A DNA stretch of 64,000 bases from Candidatus Hydrogenedentota bacterium. Lineage in GTDB: Bacteria > Hydrogenedentota > Hydrogenedentia > Hydrogenedentales > SLHB01. A program made the translations under genes and the position numbers. Location of the stretch: positions 1 to 64,000 of the forward strand of contig JADLHJ010000065.1 of the NCBI GenBank assembly GCA_020848835.1, given 5' to 3'. Position 1 is the stretch's first letter. Each line of letters opens with the position of its first letter. This document shows, piece by piece, positions 8,049 to 16,723 of the stretch. A model generated the notes under the pieces. The model was not told where the DNA came from. It worked only from the letters and a program-made list of their open reading frames with translations, and did not search any database.

Positions 8049-9452
8049 ATGTCAGAGAGCCGGGAAAAATCATTCAACGCGCGCAAGGTGATACTTACCT
8101 TCATCGCATTCGCCGCCGTCGCCGTGGTGATGTCTATCCTCGCGGTGGTCGTGCTCGTCAGCGTATTCGAGCACAAGCAGGAAGCGCGCAACCCGTTCTT
8201 CCGCGTCGTTGAGTTGACCGACGATACCGTCGACCCGGCGATCTGGGGCAAGAACTTTCCATTGCAATACGACGGCTATCAACGCACCGTCGATATGGTG
8301 CGCACCCGTTTCGGCGGCAGTGAAGCAGAGGCGCGCACACCCACCGACGCCGATCCACGTTCCGTCGTCGCGCAATCCAAACTCGAAGAAGACCCGCGGC
8401 TAAAAACCATGTGGGCAGGTTATGCCTTCGCGCGCGACTTCCGCGAGGAACGCGGCCACGCTTACATGCTCGAAGACCAGACCTTCACCGAGCGCCAACA
8501 AGTCCCGCAACCGGGCACCTGCATGAACTGTCACGCGTCCGTCTATACGATCTATAAACAACTCGGCAATGGCGATCTAAAAGCAGGCTTCGACGCATTA
8601 AATGCCATGAAATACGCCGATGCGCGAAAGCTCGCGGAACATCCCGTCACCTGCATCGACTGCCACGACCCGGAAACCATGGCGCTCCGCATCACGCGCC
8701 CCGCGTTCATGGAAGGCATTCGCCTCGTGAAAGAGGCCGCAGGCACTCCCAATTACGACGTCAACACAATGGCGACGCGACAGGAAATGCGCTCGTTCGT
8801 TTGCGGCCAATGTCACGTCGAGTATTATTTCAAAGGCGACCACAAAACGCTGACGTACCCCTGGCACAATGGACTCAAGGCAGACGAAATTCTCGACTAT
8901 TATGAAACCAGCGGTCACAAGGATTGGGTGCATGCCGACACCGGCGCGCCCGCACTAAAAGCGCAACACCCCGAATTCGAGATGTGGAACCAGGGCATTC
9001 ACGCGCGCTCCGGCGTGTCGTGCGCGGACTGTCACATGCCTTACACCCGCGTCGGCGCCCTGAAGATCAGTGACCACCACATCCAAAGCCCGCTGCTCAA
9101 CATCAACACCGCATGTCAGACTTGCCATAAATTCTCGGAAGAGGAATTAAAGGCGCGCGTTGAAACGATCCAGAACCGCACATTCGAAATGCGCAATCGC
9201 GCGATGGATGCATTGGTCGAGTTGATTGAAAACATCAAGACGGCGAAGGCCGCGGGCATCGCCGAAGCAACGTTGACCGAAGCACAAAACCATCAGCGCC
9301 GCGCGCAGTTCCTGCTCGATTTCATCGAAGCCGAAAACTCCAGCGGATTCCACGCACCCCAGGAAGCCGCGCGCATCCTCATGGAAAGCCTAGACGAATC
9401 CCGCAAAGGCCAGATGACGATTGCGCTCGCAAATAAGTTGACGCAGAACTAA
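8049..9452 (+). CDS. nrfA: Ammonia-forming cytochrome c nitrite reductase (pentaheme)
   Basis: A 467-residue periplasmic enzyme that reduces nitrite to ammonium with six electrons. An N-terminal hydrophobic segment (about residues 15-40) is an uncleaved anchor or signal. Five heme motifs appear in NrfA order: CMNCH (158-162), CIDCH (202-206), CGQCH followed by VEYYF (252-261), CADCH (325-329) and CQTCH (356-360), with KISDHH at 339-344. The CGQCHVEYYF block and the final His-rich block are diagnostic of NrfA. The catalytic heme 1, which is CxxCK in the classical enzyme, is CxxCH here, as in a known minority of NrfA proteins. A GGGAG ribosome site precedes the ATG. It is the last gene of the ndh-nrfH-nrfA operon. 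Confidence 0.95.
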   Translation: MSESREKSFNARKVILTFIAFAAVAVVMSILAVVVLVSVFEHKQEARNPFFRVVELTDDTVDPAIWGKNFPLQYDGYQRTVDMVRTRFGGSEAEARTPTDADPRSVVAQSKLEEDPRLKTMWAGYAFARDFREERGHAYMLEDQTFTERQQVPQPGTCMNCHASVYTIYKQLGNGDLKAGFDALNAMKYADARKLAEHPVTCIDCHDPETMALRITRPAFMEGIRLVKEAAGTPNYDVNTMATRQEMRSFVCGQCHVEYYFKGDHKTLTYPWHNGLKADEILDYYETSGHKDWVHADTGAPALKAQHPEFEMWNQGIHARSGVSCADCHMPYTRVGALKISDHHIQSPLLNINTACQTCHKFSEEELKARVETIQNRTFEMRNRAMDALVELIENIKTAKAAGIAEATLTEAQNHQRRAQFLLDFIEAENSSGFHAPQEAARILMESLDESRKGQMTIALANKLTQN

Positions 9453-9467
9453 TTGCGCAAAAGATTT

Positions 9468-9562
9468 CGTGCTCGTGCTCGTGCTCGTGCTCCTGCTCGT
9501 CATCGTAATCGTCTTTTCGAGGATCGAGTGCGATTACGATGACGAGCAGGAGCACGAGCACG
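9468..9562. repeat. GTGCTC hexamer run with 32-bp perfect inverted repeat (copy 1)
   Basis: A run of GTGCTC units leads into a perfect 32-bp inverted repeat with arms 9480-9511 and 9531-9562 and a 19-base loop. It lies between the convergent ends of nrfA and the SIS-domain gene. The right arm matches 51517-51544 at 27 of 28 positions. It could act as a bidirectional terminator or mRNA-protecting hairpin, but there is no strong T-run. Short ORFs across it read as alternating Leu-Val or Glu-His and are artefacts of the repeat. Confidence 0.9.
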
Positions 9563-9579
9563 TCATACGAGACACTAAT

Positions 9580-10146
9580 CTAGTAGCAAGCCCCGCCCAA
9601 GGCCTTCATCGTCACATGCCCCACGATGAGATGCACGTCTTCCGCAAACTGCATGTCTTTAATGTTCGCATGTACAACATGCTTTACGACTGTCTCCAGC
9701 TTTCCACCGGGATACCCGCAAAAGCCAACCGTCTCCGCACCCTGCGCATTTGCATAATCCATCGCGCGTAGGATATTCACGGAATTCCCACTGCCCGAAA
9801 TGCCGATCACGACATCGCCGGCATTCAAAAAGTTCTTCAACTGCTCGACAAATACGTCGTCATACCCAACATCGTTCGCATACGCCAACACCGCGGCATC
9901 GTTATCGTTCAGGCACATCATCTTGATGCGCTTGTCACGCTTATAACTCGCACCCTTTACCAAATCACCGGTGATATGGGATGCGTTCGCGCCAGATCCG
10001 CCATTGCCGAAAATAAAAATCTGCCGCTTCTCGTCCCGCGCGCGTTCCACCAGCGCAATAAAATTCGCGATCTGCCCGCGATCCAAATTCTCCAACACGC
10101 GGACCAACCCCGCGAGATAATCCGAAACCGTCTCAACATGCGTCAT
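9580..10146 (-). CDS. gmhA: SIS-domain phosphoheptose isomerase (D-sedoheptulose 7-phosphate isomerase)
   Basis: 188 residues, the expected size for GmhA, which converts sedoheptulose 7-phosphate to D-glycero-D-manno-heptose 7-phosphate in the cytoplasm. The SIS sugar-phosphate motif GNGGSGANASHITGDL (about 48-63) and the second phosphate-binding segment GISGSGNSVNIL are clear; the late Glu/His pair (QFAEDVHLIVGH) matches the GmhA active site. It lies 83 bases downstream of the three-domain fusion gene on the same strand, which supplies phosphatase and nucleotidyltransferase modules of the same pathway. Another SIS substrate cannot be excluded, but context favours heptose. Confidence 0.88.
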   Translation of the reverse strand: MTHVETVSDYLAGLVRVLENLDRGQIANFIALVERARDEKRQIFIFGNGGSGANASHITGDLVKGASYKRDKRIKMMCLNDNDAAVLAYANDVGYDDVFVEQLKNFLNAGDVVIGISGSGNSVNILRAMDYANAQGAETVGFCGYPGGKLETVVKHVVHANIKDMQFAEDVHLIVGHVTMKALGGACY

Positions 10147-10229
10147 TACAATTCACCTTTAATTAAACGTTTCCTGTCCACCATGTCTACGTGGTCCATC
10201 CGCCGCGCGGATCCACGAATTTCTAATCC

Positions 10230-12116
10230 TTACCGCGTCCCGCCCATCAACGGCGCGATTCGCACCGTAGCATCCACAAAATCAATCTGTTGCCGCACCG
10301 CCGGCCACTCCTCGTTGCGCACGCGGTCCAACACGCGCTCCGCATCGATCAACCGCAGGCCCATCCAATGATGAATCATGGCCAGGCGGTCCTCAATCAC
10401 AAACGAATGCGCGTCCACATAAATCGCGTAATCAATATTCGGACGCAACGGCGGCGGACAAGCATACAGTCCATCGAAAACATTCACGGTCGCATCCGCC
10501 TCGAGCGGGCGCCCGTCCGCTGTCGCTGCATGCGGCTCGCCCTGCGAAAACGATTCGAGCACGTCGCCAAACGCATCGACATCACCAGTCACCGCGCCCT
10601 CGCCGCCATGAAACCGGCGCATGTCATCGATGCAAACGTGGTTCGCCAAGATTCCGCGCTTGCGCAACGCGCGCGTGACAGCGTGCGCGAGCATCGACTT
10701 GCCTGCCGCCTGCGGCCCGCATATCGCAACCGTCAACGGACGCCGCTGCGTGCTCGCCATGCGCGAATTGATTTCATCCACGCAAAACTCCGCCTCCGGC
10801 ACGCCACCCAGCGCAAACGACACCGCCTCGCACACATCGTTAAACATCAGCACAGGCTGAATCCCGCCCGTGCAATCGCGGCAAGCCTTACCCGTCCGCA
10901 CGCCATACGCCGTCACACCCGCCCGCTGCGCCGCCACGATGTCCCGCTGCGTGTCGCCAATGAACACCGAGTGCGCAAGATCGATCGGAAGCTCACGCGC
11001 CGCGCGCAGGATCATCCCTGGTTTCGGTTTGCGGCACTCGCAGGAAATTTTCAATTCCGCTACTTCACCCGGAAACCCCTGCTCCGGGTGATGCGGACAA
11101 TAGTAAATGCGATCCAGCTTCGCGCCGCCTTCACCCAAGATCGTTTCCAGTTTCGCAAACAACCGGTTCAAATATTTCTGTGTAATAAACCCCTTCGCAA
11201 CCTGCGACTGGTTTGTAATCACCACCGAAAGCAGACCCGCGTCATTCACGGCGCGCACGGCCTGCGCCGCGCCGGGGATCACTTCCAACTCGTCGATATT
11301 CGTAATGCCGCGCCCGCCCAATTCCACATTCAATACGCCATCGCGATCGAAAAAGATTGCCGGCCGCTTCTTCGTGTAATGCAGCGAGTCTACCAACCCA
11401 CTCGCGAGGTCGCGCTCCACCATCGCAAGCCGCTCTTCTGTCCCCACATCGCGCAGATATTCCGGCGTGTTGTACGCGATCACGCGTTCCCCCGCCTCTA
11501 TCATCTGCGGCAAAATATCGTTATTGAGATCCTGTTTCTTGTCCGCCTCTACAAATTCAAATACCCGCGGCGACAAAACGTAAATCGACGCAAACACCAG
11601 ATTGCGGTAGTACCCCGGCGGGCGCGTACCCCGCGGCATGATCGCGCAGATGCGATCGTCCTCTTCCGTAGCTAACAAATCGGAATCGTGTGGATGATCA
11701 TTCGGATGCGCCACGACTGTCGCCGCAGCAGCCGACTCCATGTGTACCTCTATCAAACGTTCGAGGTCCATCTCCACCGCGATGTCCCCGCAGAAGAAAA
11801 AGAAATGCTCCTTGCCCAACAGTTCCCGCGCCGCGTGCAACCCGCCGCAAGTCCCCAACGCTTCGCTTTCGACCAGAATATGCAGCTCCAACCCCAGCCG
11901 CGCCGCCTCCGGTTCCAGCTTCTCTCGCAACGCATCCGCCAAATGTCCCGCCAACACCACCACCCGCTTCACGCCATAACGCTGAAGCAAATGCAACTGC
12001 CGGAATATGATCGGTTCCCCCGCCACCGGCAACAGTGCCTTCGGCACATGGTCCCCCGTCACGGAACGAATCCGCGTACCACGCCCCCCGGCAGCAATCA
12101 CCGCGGAAACGATCAT
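10230..12116 (-). CDS. Three-domain fusion: sugar nucleotidyltransferase, GmhB-like HAD phosphatase, P-loop kinase
   Basis: 628 residues in three parts. Residues 1-240 are a sugar-1-phosphate nucleotidyltransferase: GGRGTRIRSVT near the N-terminus, the PKALLPV motif, and GD at 110-111. Residues 252-430 are a HAD phosphatase of the GmhB type (heptose 1,7-bisphosphate phosphatase): DRDG at 257-260, TNQS at 301-304, a Cys/His zinc loop (C340, H342, C359, C361) and GDTQRD at 388-. Residues 460-625 are a P-loop kinase of the uridine-kinase/phosphoribulokinase sort with GPQAAGKS at 467-474. Together with the adjacent gmhA this could cover the steps from heptose 7-phosphate to NDP-heptose. The kinase domain is not of the GHMP or PfkB type used in the known heptose routes; its substrate is unknown. 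Confidence 0.88.
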   Translation of the reverse strand: MIVSAVIAAGGRGTRIRSVTGDHVPKALLPVAGEPIIFRQLHLLQRYGVKRVVVLAGHLADALREKLEPEAARLGLELHILVESEALGTCGGLHAARELLGKEHFFFFCGDIAVEMDLERLIEVHMESAAAATVVAHPNDHPHDSDLLATEEDDRICAIMPRGTRPPGYYRNLVFASIYVLSPRVFEFVEADKKQDLNNDILPQMIEAGERVIAYNTPEYLRDVGTEERLAMVERDLASGLVDSLHYTKKRPAIFFDRDGVLNVELGGRGITNIDELEVIPGAAQAVRAVNDAGLLSVVITNQSQVAKGFITQKYLNRLFAKLETILGEGGAKLDRIYYCPHHPEQGFPGEVAELKISCECRKPKPGMILRAARELPIDLAHSVFIGDTQRDIVAAQRAGVTAYGVRTGKACRDCTGGIQPVLMFNDVCEAVSFALGGVPEAEFCVDEINSRMASTQRRPLTVAICGPQAAGKSMLAHAVTRALRKRGILANHVCIDDMRRFHGGEGAVTGDVDAFGDVLESFSQGEPHAATADGRPLEADATVNVFDGLYACPPPLRPNIDYAIYVDAHSFVIEDRLAMIHHWMGLRLIDAERVLDRVRNEEWPAVRQQIDFVDATVRIAPLMGGTR

Positions 12117-12396
12117 GCACCTTTCCTTTCAACCCGGCAGTCTAAACGCAACAACAAGACTCGACCCAAACGGATAAGCATACCGCCACACGGCTTGCTG
12201 CTCAAGCCGAAAAGTGCGCCAACCCGTTGTTTTGCCTGAAATCCTCGGATTTTTCTCGTATTCGCTCGCGCTTCATACGTCCGATCACTTGATTCGATTC
12301 GATAATACGCGCTAGATTGTTAACGTATCCTAGTATTCCAGAGTCGCTTGGGCGCGATCGGAATACCGTTCAACTCTTTTAACAAGGGGACCTCAC

Positions 12397-13677
12397 TTGA
12401 TTCGGAAGTACGCTCTATTTTCGTCGGCGAGCTGCCTGCTCCTTTCGGCGCTCGCAATAATATCGGGCTGCGGACAACCCGCCGCCGCACCTGCTAGGAC
12501 CGAAGGCCTTGCACCCGTTCCGCCGCAACCCTCCGCAACGCCCCAACCTGCGTCTGTCGAGCCCGTGCCCTCGGAACCAGCCGCACTGGCAATACCGGCT
12601 CCCAAGGCACCAAAAACGCCGGCGGAACCCGCTGTCGCTATACCCAAGAATCCCAAGGAAGTGCCCGCTGCGACGATAGTGCCTCTTGGAGAGGGTTCCG
12701 TTTCTGCCAAGTCTGATGCGCCAAATCTGGTTCCAGAAGGAAATTGGGAAGAGGGATACCCTGGTTGGCAATTACGAGGCAAGGCCGAAATCAAGGTAGA
12801 CGAAAAAGAAAAGCTGTTTGGCGTGCGCAGCTTGCGTGTCGGGCTTAAAGGCAGCACGGGATGCGAATTGGTCCGTTGGGAAGTCGCCAAAGGAGAAGTG
12901 AAAGCGGGCAATCGATATCTATTGAGGGGTTACATCAAGACGCAAGATATTGACTCTGAAGCATCCGTATATCTGACCGCTTTCACTATCAATTCGACGT
13001 CCAAGCAAATGTCGTGGTTCAAGTCGTCGCCTATCACCAAAAACACCGCTTGGGCCGAAGTCGATGTGCCCGTGCAAGTTCCGGAAGGCGCGGACGCGCT
13101 CGCTGTGCGAATCGAGTACGAGCAGAATTCAAAGAAAGCAGCCAAAGGCGGAACTGTTTGGGTCGATGATGTGTCTGTGACACAAGTAACGCAGGAAATG
13201 TTAGAGCCGGAGAATCTGCTCACCAACGGCGACTTTGAGGCATTCACGAATAATTGGACCGATCTACCGGATGCATCACACCTTGCGTCCGACACGGATG
13301 TAAAGCAACTCAAAGGAAGCGCTAGCCTCCGCATCGATCTGAAAGGACTGGATAAGGCATTTGTCCTGCAATGGATAAAAGGTATTACGCCAAACACGAC
13401 ATACCGGTTAGATGGCTTCGTTAAGACAAAAGAAGCTGCAGGGGACGCGTTCCTCACAGTAATGGCAGAAAACTCCAAACGCTCGAACAAGGCGTGGTTA
13501 AGCACGAAAAAGGTTAATGGCACTGCGGATTGGCGAAAACTCTCGCTCCAAGTTAAGACCGCAGACGATACGGACACACTCGCTATCCGATTCGAATTTC
13601 GCTCCGAGAAAGAAGGGGTCCCTGCAACCTCCGGTAGCGTCTGGCTGGACAATTTCACGCTGACCAAGATCGAGTGA
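12397..13677 (+). CDS. Lipoprotein with two carbohydrate-binding-like beta-sandwich domains
   Basis: 426 residues. The N-terminus is a lipoprotein signal with lipobox IISGC (Cys about residue 26). A Pro/Ala-rich linker follows (to about residue 105). Then come two tandem galactose-binding-like modules of about 145 residues, each with the sequence pattern of CBM4/9-type domains (N-L-x-x-N/E-G-x-F/W-E near the start, VWVDDVSVTQV or VWLDNFTLTKI at the end). The two halves are clearly related. Probable role: an outer-membrane or periplasmic glycan-binding lipoprotein. TTG at 12397 follows AAGGGGA at a good distance. It stands at the head of a plus-strand group of glycan genes. Confidence 0.75.
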   Translation: MIRKYALFSSASCLLLSALAIISGCGQPAAAPARTEGLAPVPPQPSATPQPASVEPVPSEPAALAIPAPKAPKTPAEPAVAIPKNPKEVPAATIVPLGEGSVSAKSDAPNLVPEGNWEEGYPGWQLRGKAEIKVDEKEKLFGVRSLRVGLKGSTGCELVRWEVAKGEVKAGNRYLLRGYIKTQDIDSEASVYLTAFTINSTSKQMSWFKSSPITKNTAWAEVDVPVQVPEGADALAVRIEYEQNSKKAAKGGTVWVDDVSVTQVTQEMLEPENLLTNGDFEAFTNNWTDLPDASHLASDTDVKQLKGSASLRIDLKGLDKAFVLQWIKGITPNTTYRLDGFVKTKEAAGDAFLTVMAENSKRSNKAWLSTKKVNGTADWRKLSLQVKTADDTDTLAIRFEFRSEKEGVPATSGSVWLDNFTLTKIE

Positions 13678-13700
13678 TCAATTCATGAGCTTTCCCGCCG

Positions 13701-14537
13701 ATGAACGGATCGTGTGAGACAAGGGACGTGGTAAACCCGCTCGGGCAACCCGGCCCCGCTAGCTTTGATCCTGCGTTCTTTAAGGTATTACACGCTGCCG
13801 AAGACCGTCATTTCTGGTTCCGGTCGAGGAACCGAATAATTGCGGCGGCCTTACAATACATCGATGCGCAACTCCAGCCCGGGTACTGGGCGATAGAAGG
13901 CGGCTGCGGTTCCGGCAATACCTTACGCGTACTGGACCATGCCTGTGCGAAAGGACGCATTATCGGCGCTGATCTCTTCGGCGAAGGATTTGCTGTGGCG
14001 CGCACGCGATCGGCGTCCCAGCTAATGCGTCTCGATCTTTCGCGCCTTCCTTTTCGGCGAGCATTCAGTGTCGTAGCATTGTTCGACGTGCTCGAACATC
14101 TGCCCGACGACTGCGGCATTCTTTGCGCGATTCGCGACGCACTTGTTGAAGGCGGATGGCTTATGCTTACTGTTCCGCGCGATCCAGACCTTTGGAGTGA
14201 CACCGACGACTTCGTATGTCATGCCCGCCGCTATCGCGACACCGAACTTCGCGAAAAACTGATTAACTCCGGCTTCGACATTGAATACTTCACGCCGTTC
14301 ATGACCATCATGCGATTGCTACTCCCGCTTAGCCGAAAGACCCATGAATCGCCACATCGCGGCGAACTCGATCGCGAACGCGCGCACACGCACTTCCAAG
14401 AAGAACTGCGTGTGCGCCCAATCGTCAATCCAATCATGGAGGCGATTCTGGGGCTGGAAGCCCATTGGGTGCGCTATCGCAAGACACTGCCAACCGGCGC
14501 GTCGCTGCTCGTAGTCGCGCGGAAAAAGTGCGCGTGA
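13701..14537 (+). CDS. Class I SAM-dependent methyltransferase
   Basis: 278-residue Rossmann methyltransferase of the UbiE/COQ5-like group. The SAM motif I is present as IEGGCGSGNTL, an acidic residue ends strand 2 (IIGADLF), and the post-II motif is FDVLEHLPDD. The C-terminal section carries a helical insertion with many charged residues. It sits between a glycan-binding lipoprotein and a polyprenyl-phosphate-type glycosyltransferase, so a sugar or lipid-linked glycan is the likely acceptor. The following gene starts 5 bases after its stop. The acceptor is not predictable from sequence. Confidence 0.82.
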   Translation: MNGSCETRDVVNPLGQPGPASFDPAFFKVLHAAEDRHFWFRSRNRIIAAALQYIDAQLQPGYWAIEGGCGSGNTLRVLDHACAKGRIIGADLFGEGFAVARTRSASQLMRLDLSRLPFRRAFSVVALFDVLEHLPDDCGILCAIRDALVEGGWLMLTVPRDPDLWSDTDDFVCHARRYRDTELREKLINSGFDIEYFTPFMTIMRLLLPLSRKTHESPHRGELDRERAHTHFQEELRVRPIVNPIMEAILGLEAHWVRYRKTLPTGASLLVVARKKCA

Positions 14538-14542
14538 CACCC

Positions 14543-15484
14543 ATGCAATTGTCCGTCGCGATACCTGTATACAATAGCGAAGCCAGTCTTCCCCCGTTAA
14601 TCGAGCGCCTCAGAACAGTGCTCGATTCCGTAGCGGACGAATATGAGCTTGTGCTCGTGAACGACGGCAGCCGCGATACAAGTTGGCAGGTGATTCAGTC
14701 CCTGGCTGCTGAATTCCCTTGCGTGCGCGGCATAAACCTCATGCGCAACTACGGCCAGCACAACGCACTGCTTTGCGCGTTGCGCGCCGTCCGTTACCCC
14801 GTCACCATCACAATGGACGACGATCTGCAGCACCCGCCCGAAGAAATCCCAAAACTGCTGGAAGAATTCAACAAAGGCTTCGATCTCGTATACGGAACGC
14901 CGCGCGAAGAACGCCACGGACTCCTCCGCGATCTCGCATCCGTATTCACCAAGCTCGCGCTGCAAAGCGCAATGGGTGTCGATATCGCGCGCAAAGTCGG
15001 CCCTTTCCGCGTGTTTCGCACCGACTTGAGGAAAGCCTTCGACAAGTATTCCGGCTCGTTCATTTCGATTGACGTGCTCCTCACGTGGGCTACAACAAAA
15101 GTCGGCGCGGTGCCCGTGCGTCATGAGGACCGGAAGTTCGGGGCCTCGAACTATACCGTGAAGAAGCTAGTCATCCACGCATTCAATATGATGACCGGTT
15201 TCAGCGCGCTTCCCCTGCAAATCGCCAGCATGGCCGGCTTCGCATTCACCCTGTTCGGCTTTGTCTTGCTCGCGTACACGCTCATCCGCTATGCCCTCGC
15301 ATCGAACGTAGTGCCCGGTTTCGCGTTCCTCGCATCTTCCATTGCGATCTTCTCCGGCGTACAGCTATTCTCCCTCGGCATTATTGGCGAATACCTGGCG
15401 CGCATGCATTTCCGCATGCTCGACAAACCGCAATACACCATCGAAAACGAAACCGATATAAAGCTCGAGAGCAACGGCAAATGA
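14543..15484 (+). CDS. GT2-family membrane glycosyltransferase (ArnC/DPM1-like)
   Basis: 313 residues. The N-terminal ~220 residues are a GT-A domain: VAIPVYNSEASLPPLI at the start, LVNDGSRDTSW, and the metal-binding TMDDDLQHPPEE. Two hydrophobic helices near the C-terminus (about 235-257 and 262-295) match the ArnC/GtrB/DPM type that transfers a sugar to undecaprenyl phosphate on the inner membrane face. The open frame extends to 14465, but that would overlap the methyltransferase by 73 bases; ATG 14543 begins the family's usual N-terminus. Its stop overlaps the next start by four bases. Confidence 0.87.
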   Translation: MQLSVAIPVYNSEASLPPLIERLRTVLDSVADEYELVLVNDGSRDTSWQVIQSLAAEFPCVRGINLMRNYGQHNALLCALRAVRYPVTITMDDDLQHPPEEIPKLLEEFNKGFDLVYGTPREERHGLLRDLASVFTKLALQSAMGVDIARKVGPFRVFRTDLRKAFDKYSGSFISIDVLLTWATTKVGAVPVRHEDRKFGASNYTVKKLVIHAFNMMTGFSALPLQIASMAGFAFTLFGFVLLAYTLIRYALASNVVPGFAFLASSIAIFSGVQLFSLGIIGEYLARMHFRMLDKPQYTIENETDIKLESNGK

Positions 15485-16296
15485 CAGACGTGGACCGCTC
15501 GGACGCGTACTCGCTTGATCAGATTCGGCAGCTCTGGACCGATCAGGCAAAACAACATGGTCAGTCCGCGAAAGCGTCGTGGTCTGACTTGCCCGTAATC
15601 GAAATGGAAGTCCGCGAGCTGTTGAATTGGCTCAACGACGGCGAAAGCGTGCTCGACGCTGGATGCGCCAACGGTTACACCAGCGTACAGCTCGCATCGC
15701 AAAAGCGCCTGCGCATCCACGGTATCGATTACATCCCCGACATGATCCACCAGGCCAAATCGCGGCTCGAAGGCATGCGCGACGTATTACTCGGTGACGT
15801 AACATTTGATGAAGGCGACGTAACCGACCTGTCCTCGCTCAAAGATACCTACGATAAAGTCGTCGTCGTGCGCGTCATCATCAATCTAGGCACCTGGGAC
15901 CGCCAGGCCGCAGGCATTCGCGAATGTCTGCGCGTATTGAAACCCGGCGGCCGCCTGCTGTTGTCCGAAGCCACGGTGCAAGGATGGCACCGGCTGAACG
16001 TCTTCCGCCGCGAATGGGGCCTTCCCGACATACCCATGCCGCCGTTCAACAATTACCTCGACGAAGACCGCGTCGCCGAGTGCATCGCCCCCGAAGCCAA
16101 ACTGATCGATGTCGTGAACTTCGCAAGCACCTACTACGTCGCCACCCGCGTCATGAAACCCCTCCTCGCGCGAAACGCCTGGGCCCCGGTGAACATCGCG
16201 TCCCCCGAAATGGAATTCAACCGCTTCGTCTCTATGCTTCCCCCCTTCGGAGACTACGGCACGCAGAAACTGTTCGTAATCGAAAAGACCGCGTGA
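15481..16296 (+). CDS. Class I SAM-dependent methyltransferase
   Basis: 271 residues. Motif I is VLDAGCANGYTS, followed by IHGIDYIPDM and, in the post-I region, VVVRVIINLGTWDRQ. The C-terminal half has the ubiE/BioC-like layout with an insertion rich in aromatic residues. It overlaps the stop of the glycosyltransferase by four bases (ATGA), so the two are translationally coupled and probably act on the same polyprenyl- or nucleotide-linked sugar. Acceptor unknown. Confidence 0.82.
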   Translation: MTDVDRSDAYSLDQIRQLWTDQAKQHGQSAKASWSDLPVIEMEVRELLNWLNDGESVLDAGCANGYTSVQLASQKRLRIHGIDYIPDMIHQAKSRLEGMRDVLLGDVTFDEGDVTDLSSLKDTYDKVVVVRVIINLGTWDRQAAGIRECLRVLKPGGRLLLSEATVQGWHRLNVFRREWGLPDIPMPPFNNYLDEDRVAECIAPEAKLIDVVNFASTYYVATRVMKPLLARNAWAPVNIASPEMEFNRFVSMLPPFGDYGTQKLFVIEKTA

Positions 16297-16406
16297 TAAA
16301 TGCAATAAGGTGGGATAAGTAATAGAAGAAGATCTGTTTGTCACGGCGCAGACGGACCAGACGTAACGTGTCCTTCGGGATCGCCAGTTTCAAATACGAG
16401 AGGTTG

Positions 16407-16438
16407 CCCCCTTGAATCGCCAAAATAATTACACCCCC
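16407..16438 (+). repeat. C-tract repeat copy 1
   Basis: CCCCCTTGAATCGCCAAAAT followed by AATTACACCCCC. It is related to 16518-16558 about 110 bases downstream; both have an AT-rich core between two C-runs. Confidence 0.6.
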
Positions 16439-16517
16439 ATACACCCCACCCCTCACGAACCACATTCGAAAACGACGTTCCTTACAACTCAAACACTTAC
16501 GAAAGCTGGGGCATTTA

Positions 16518-16558
16518 CCCCCCCCTTGAATCGTCAAAAAAATAATTCGACACCCCCC
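16518..16558 (+). repeat. C-tract repeat copy 2
   Basis: A run of C, then TTGAATCGTCAAAAAAATAA, then TTCGACACCCCCC. It differs from copy 1 by small insertions in the A-run and before the second C-run. Confidence 0.6.
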
Positions 16559-16723
16559 TGCAACCGCCCCAAAAGTGCAACGCTTTGGGCGATATATTGA
16601 GTGTAGACTGATCCGGGGCACGCGCCCCAAAAATGAAGAATGCGAGTTCGTCCGTACATTTCATTTGAAGGCGCGCAACGGAAAGCGTAGGGTATGCGGC
16701 TTTCAACAAACGTTGGAGGCAAT

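Larger units (their letters stand above)
16297..16723. other. Intergenic region, 427 bp, with C-tract-flanked repeats
   Basis: No supported gene. It contains two copies of a C-tract/TTGAATCG/AAAATAATT unit (16407-16438 and 16518-16558) and a GC hairpin GGGGCACGCGCCCC at 16616-16629. The rfbC promoter presumably lies in its last 100 bases but was not identified. Short open frames here read across the repeat (Asn-Arg-Gln-Asn/Lys-Asn). Confidence 0.5.

Noticed and set aside
9469-9771. 100-residue frame starting with Leu-Val repeats over the GTGCTC hairpin
   Set aside because: Composition is dictated by the hexamer repeat and it continues antisense through gmhA.
10290-11675. 461-residue plus-strand frame opposite the three-domain fusion
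   Set aside because: Arg/His-rich composition and position antisense to a gene with three recognisable domains; a shadow of the GC-rich third positions.
16412-16600. 62-residue frame in the rfbC upstream gap
   Set aside because: It only reads through the C-tract repeats; no ribosome site or codon bias.
16616-16629. GGGGCACGCGCCCC as an intrinsic terminator
   Set aside because: There is a GC hairpin but the A-run lies on the wrong side for the minus strand and there is no T-run after it on the plus strand.
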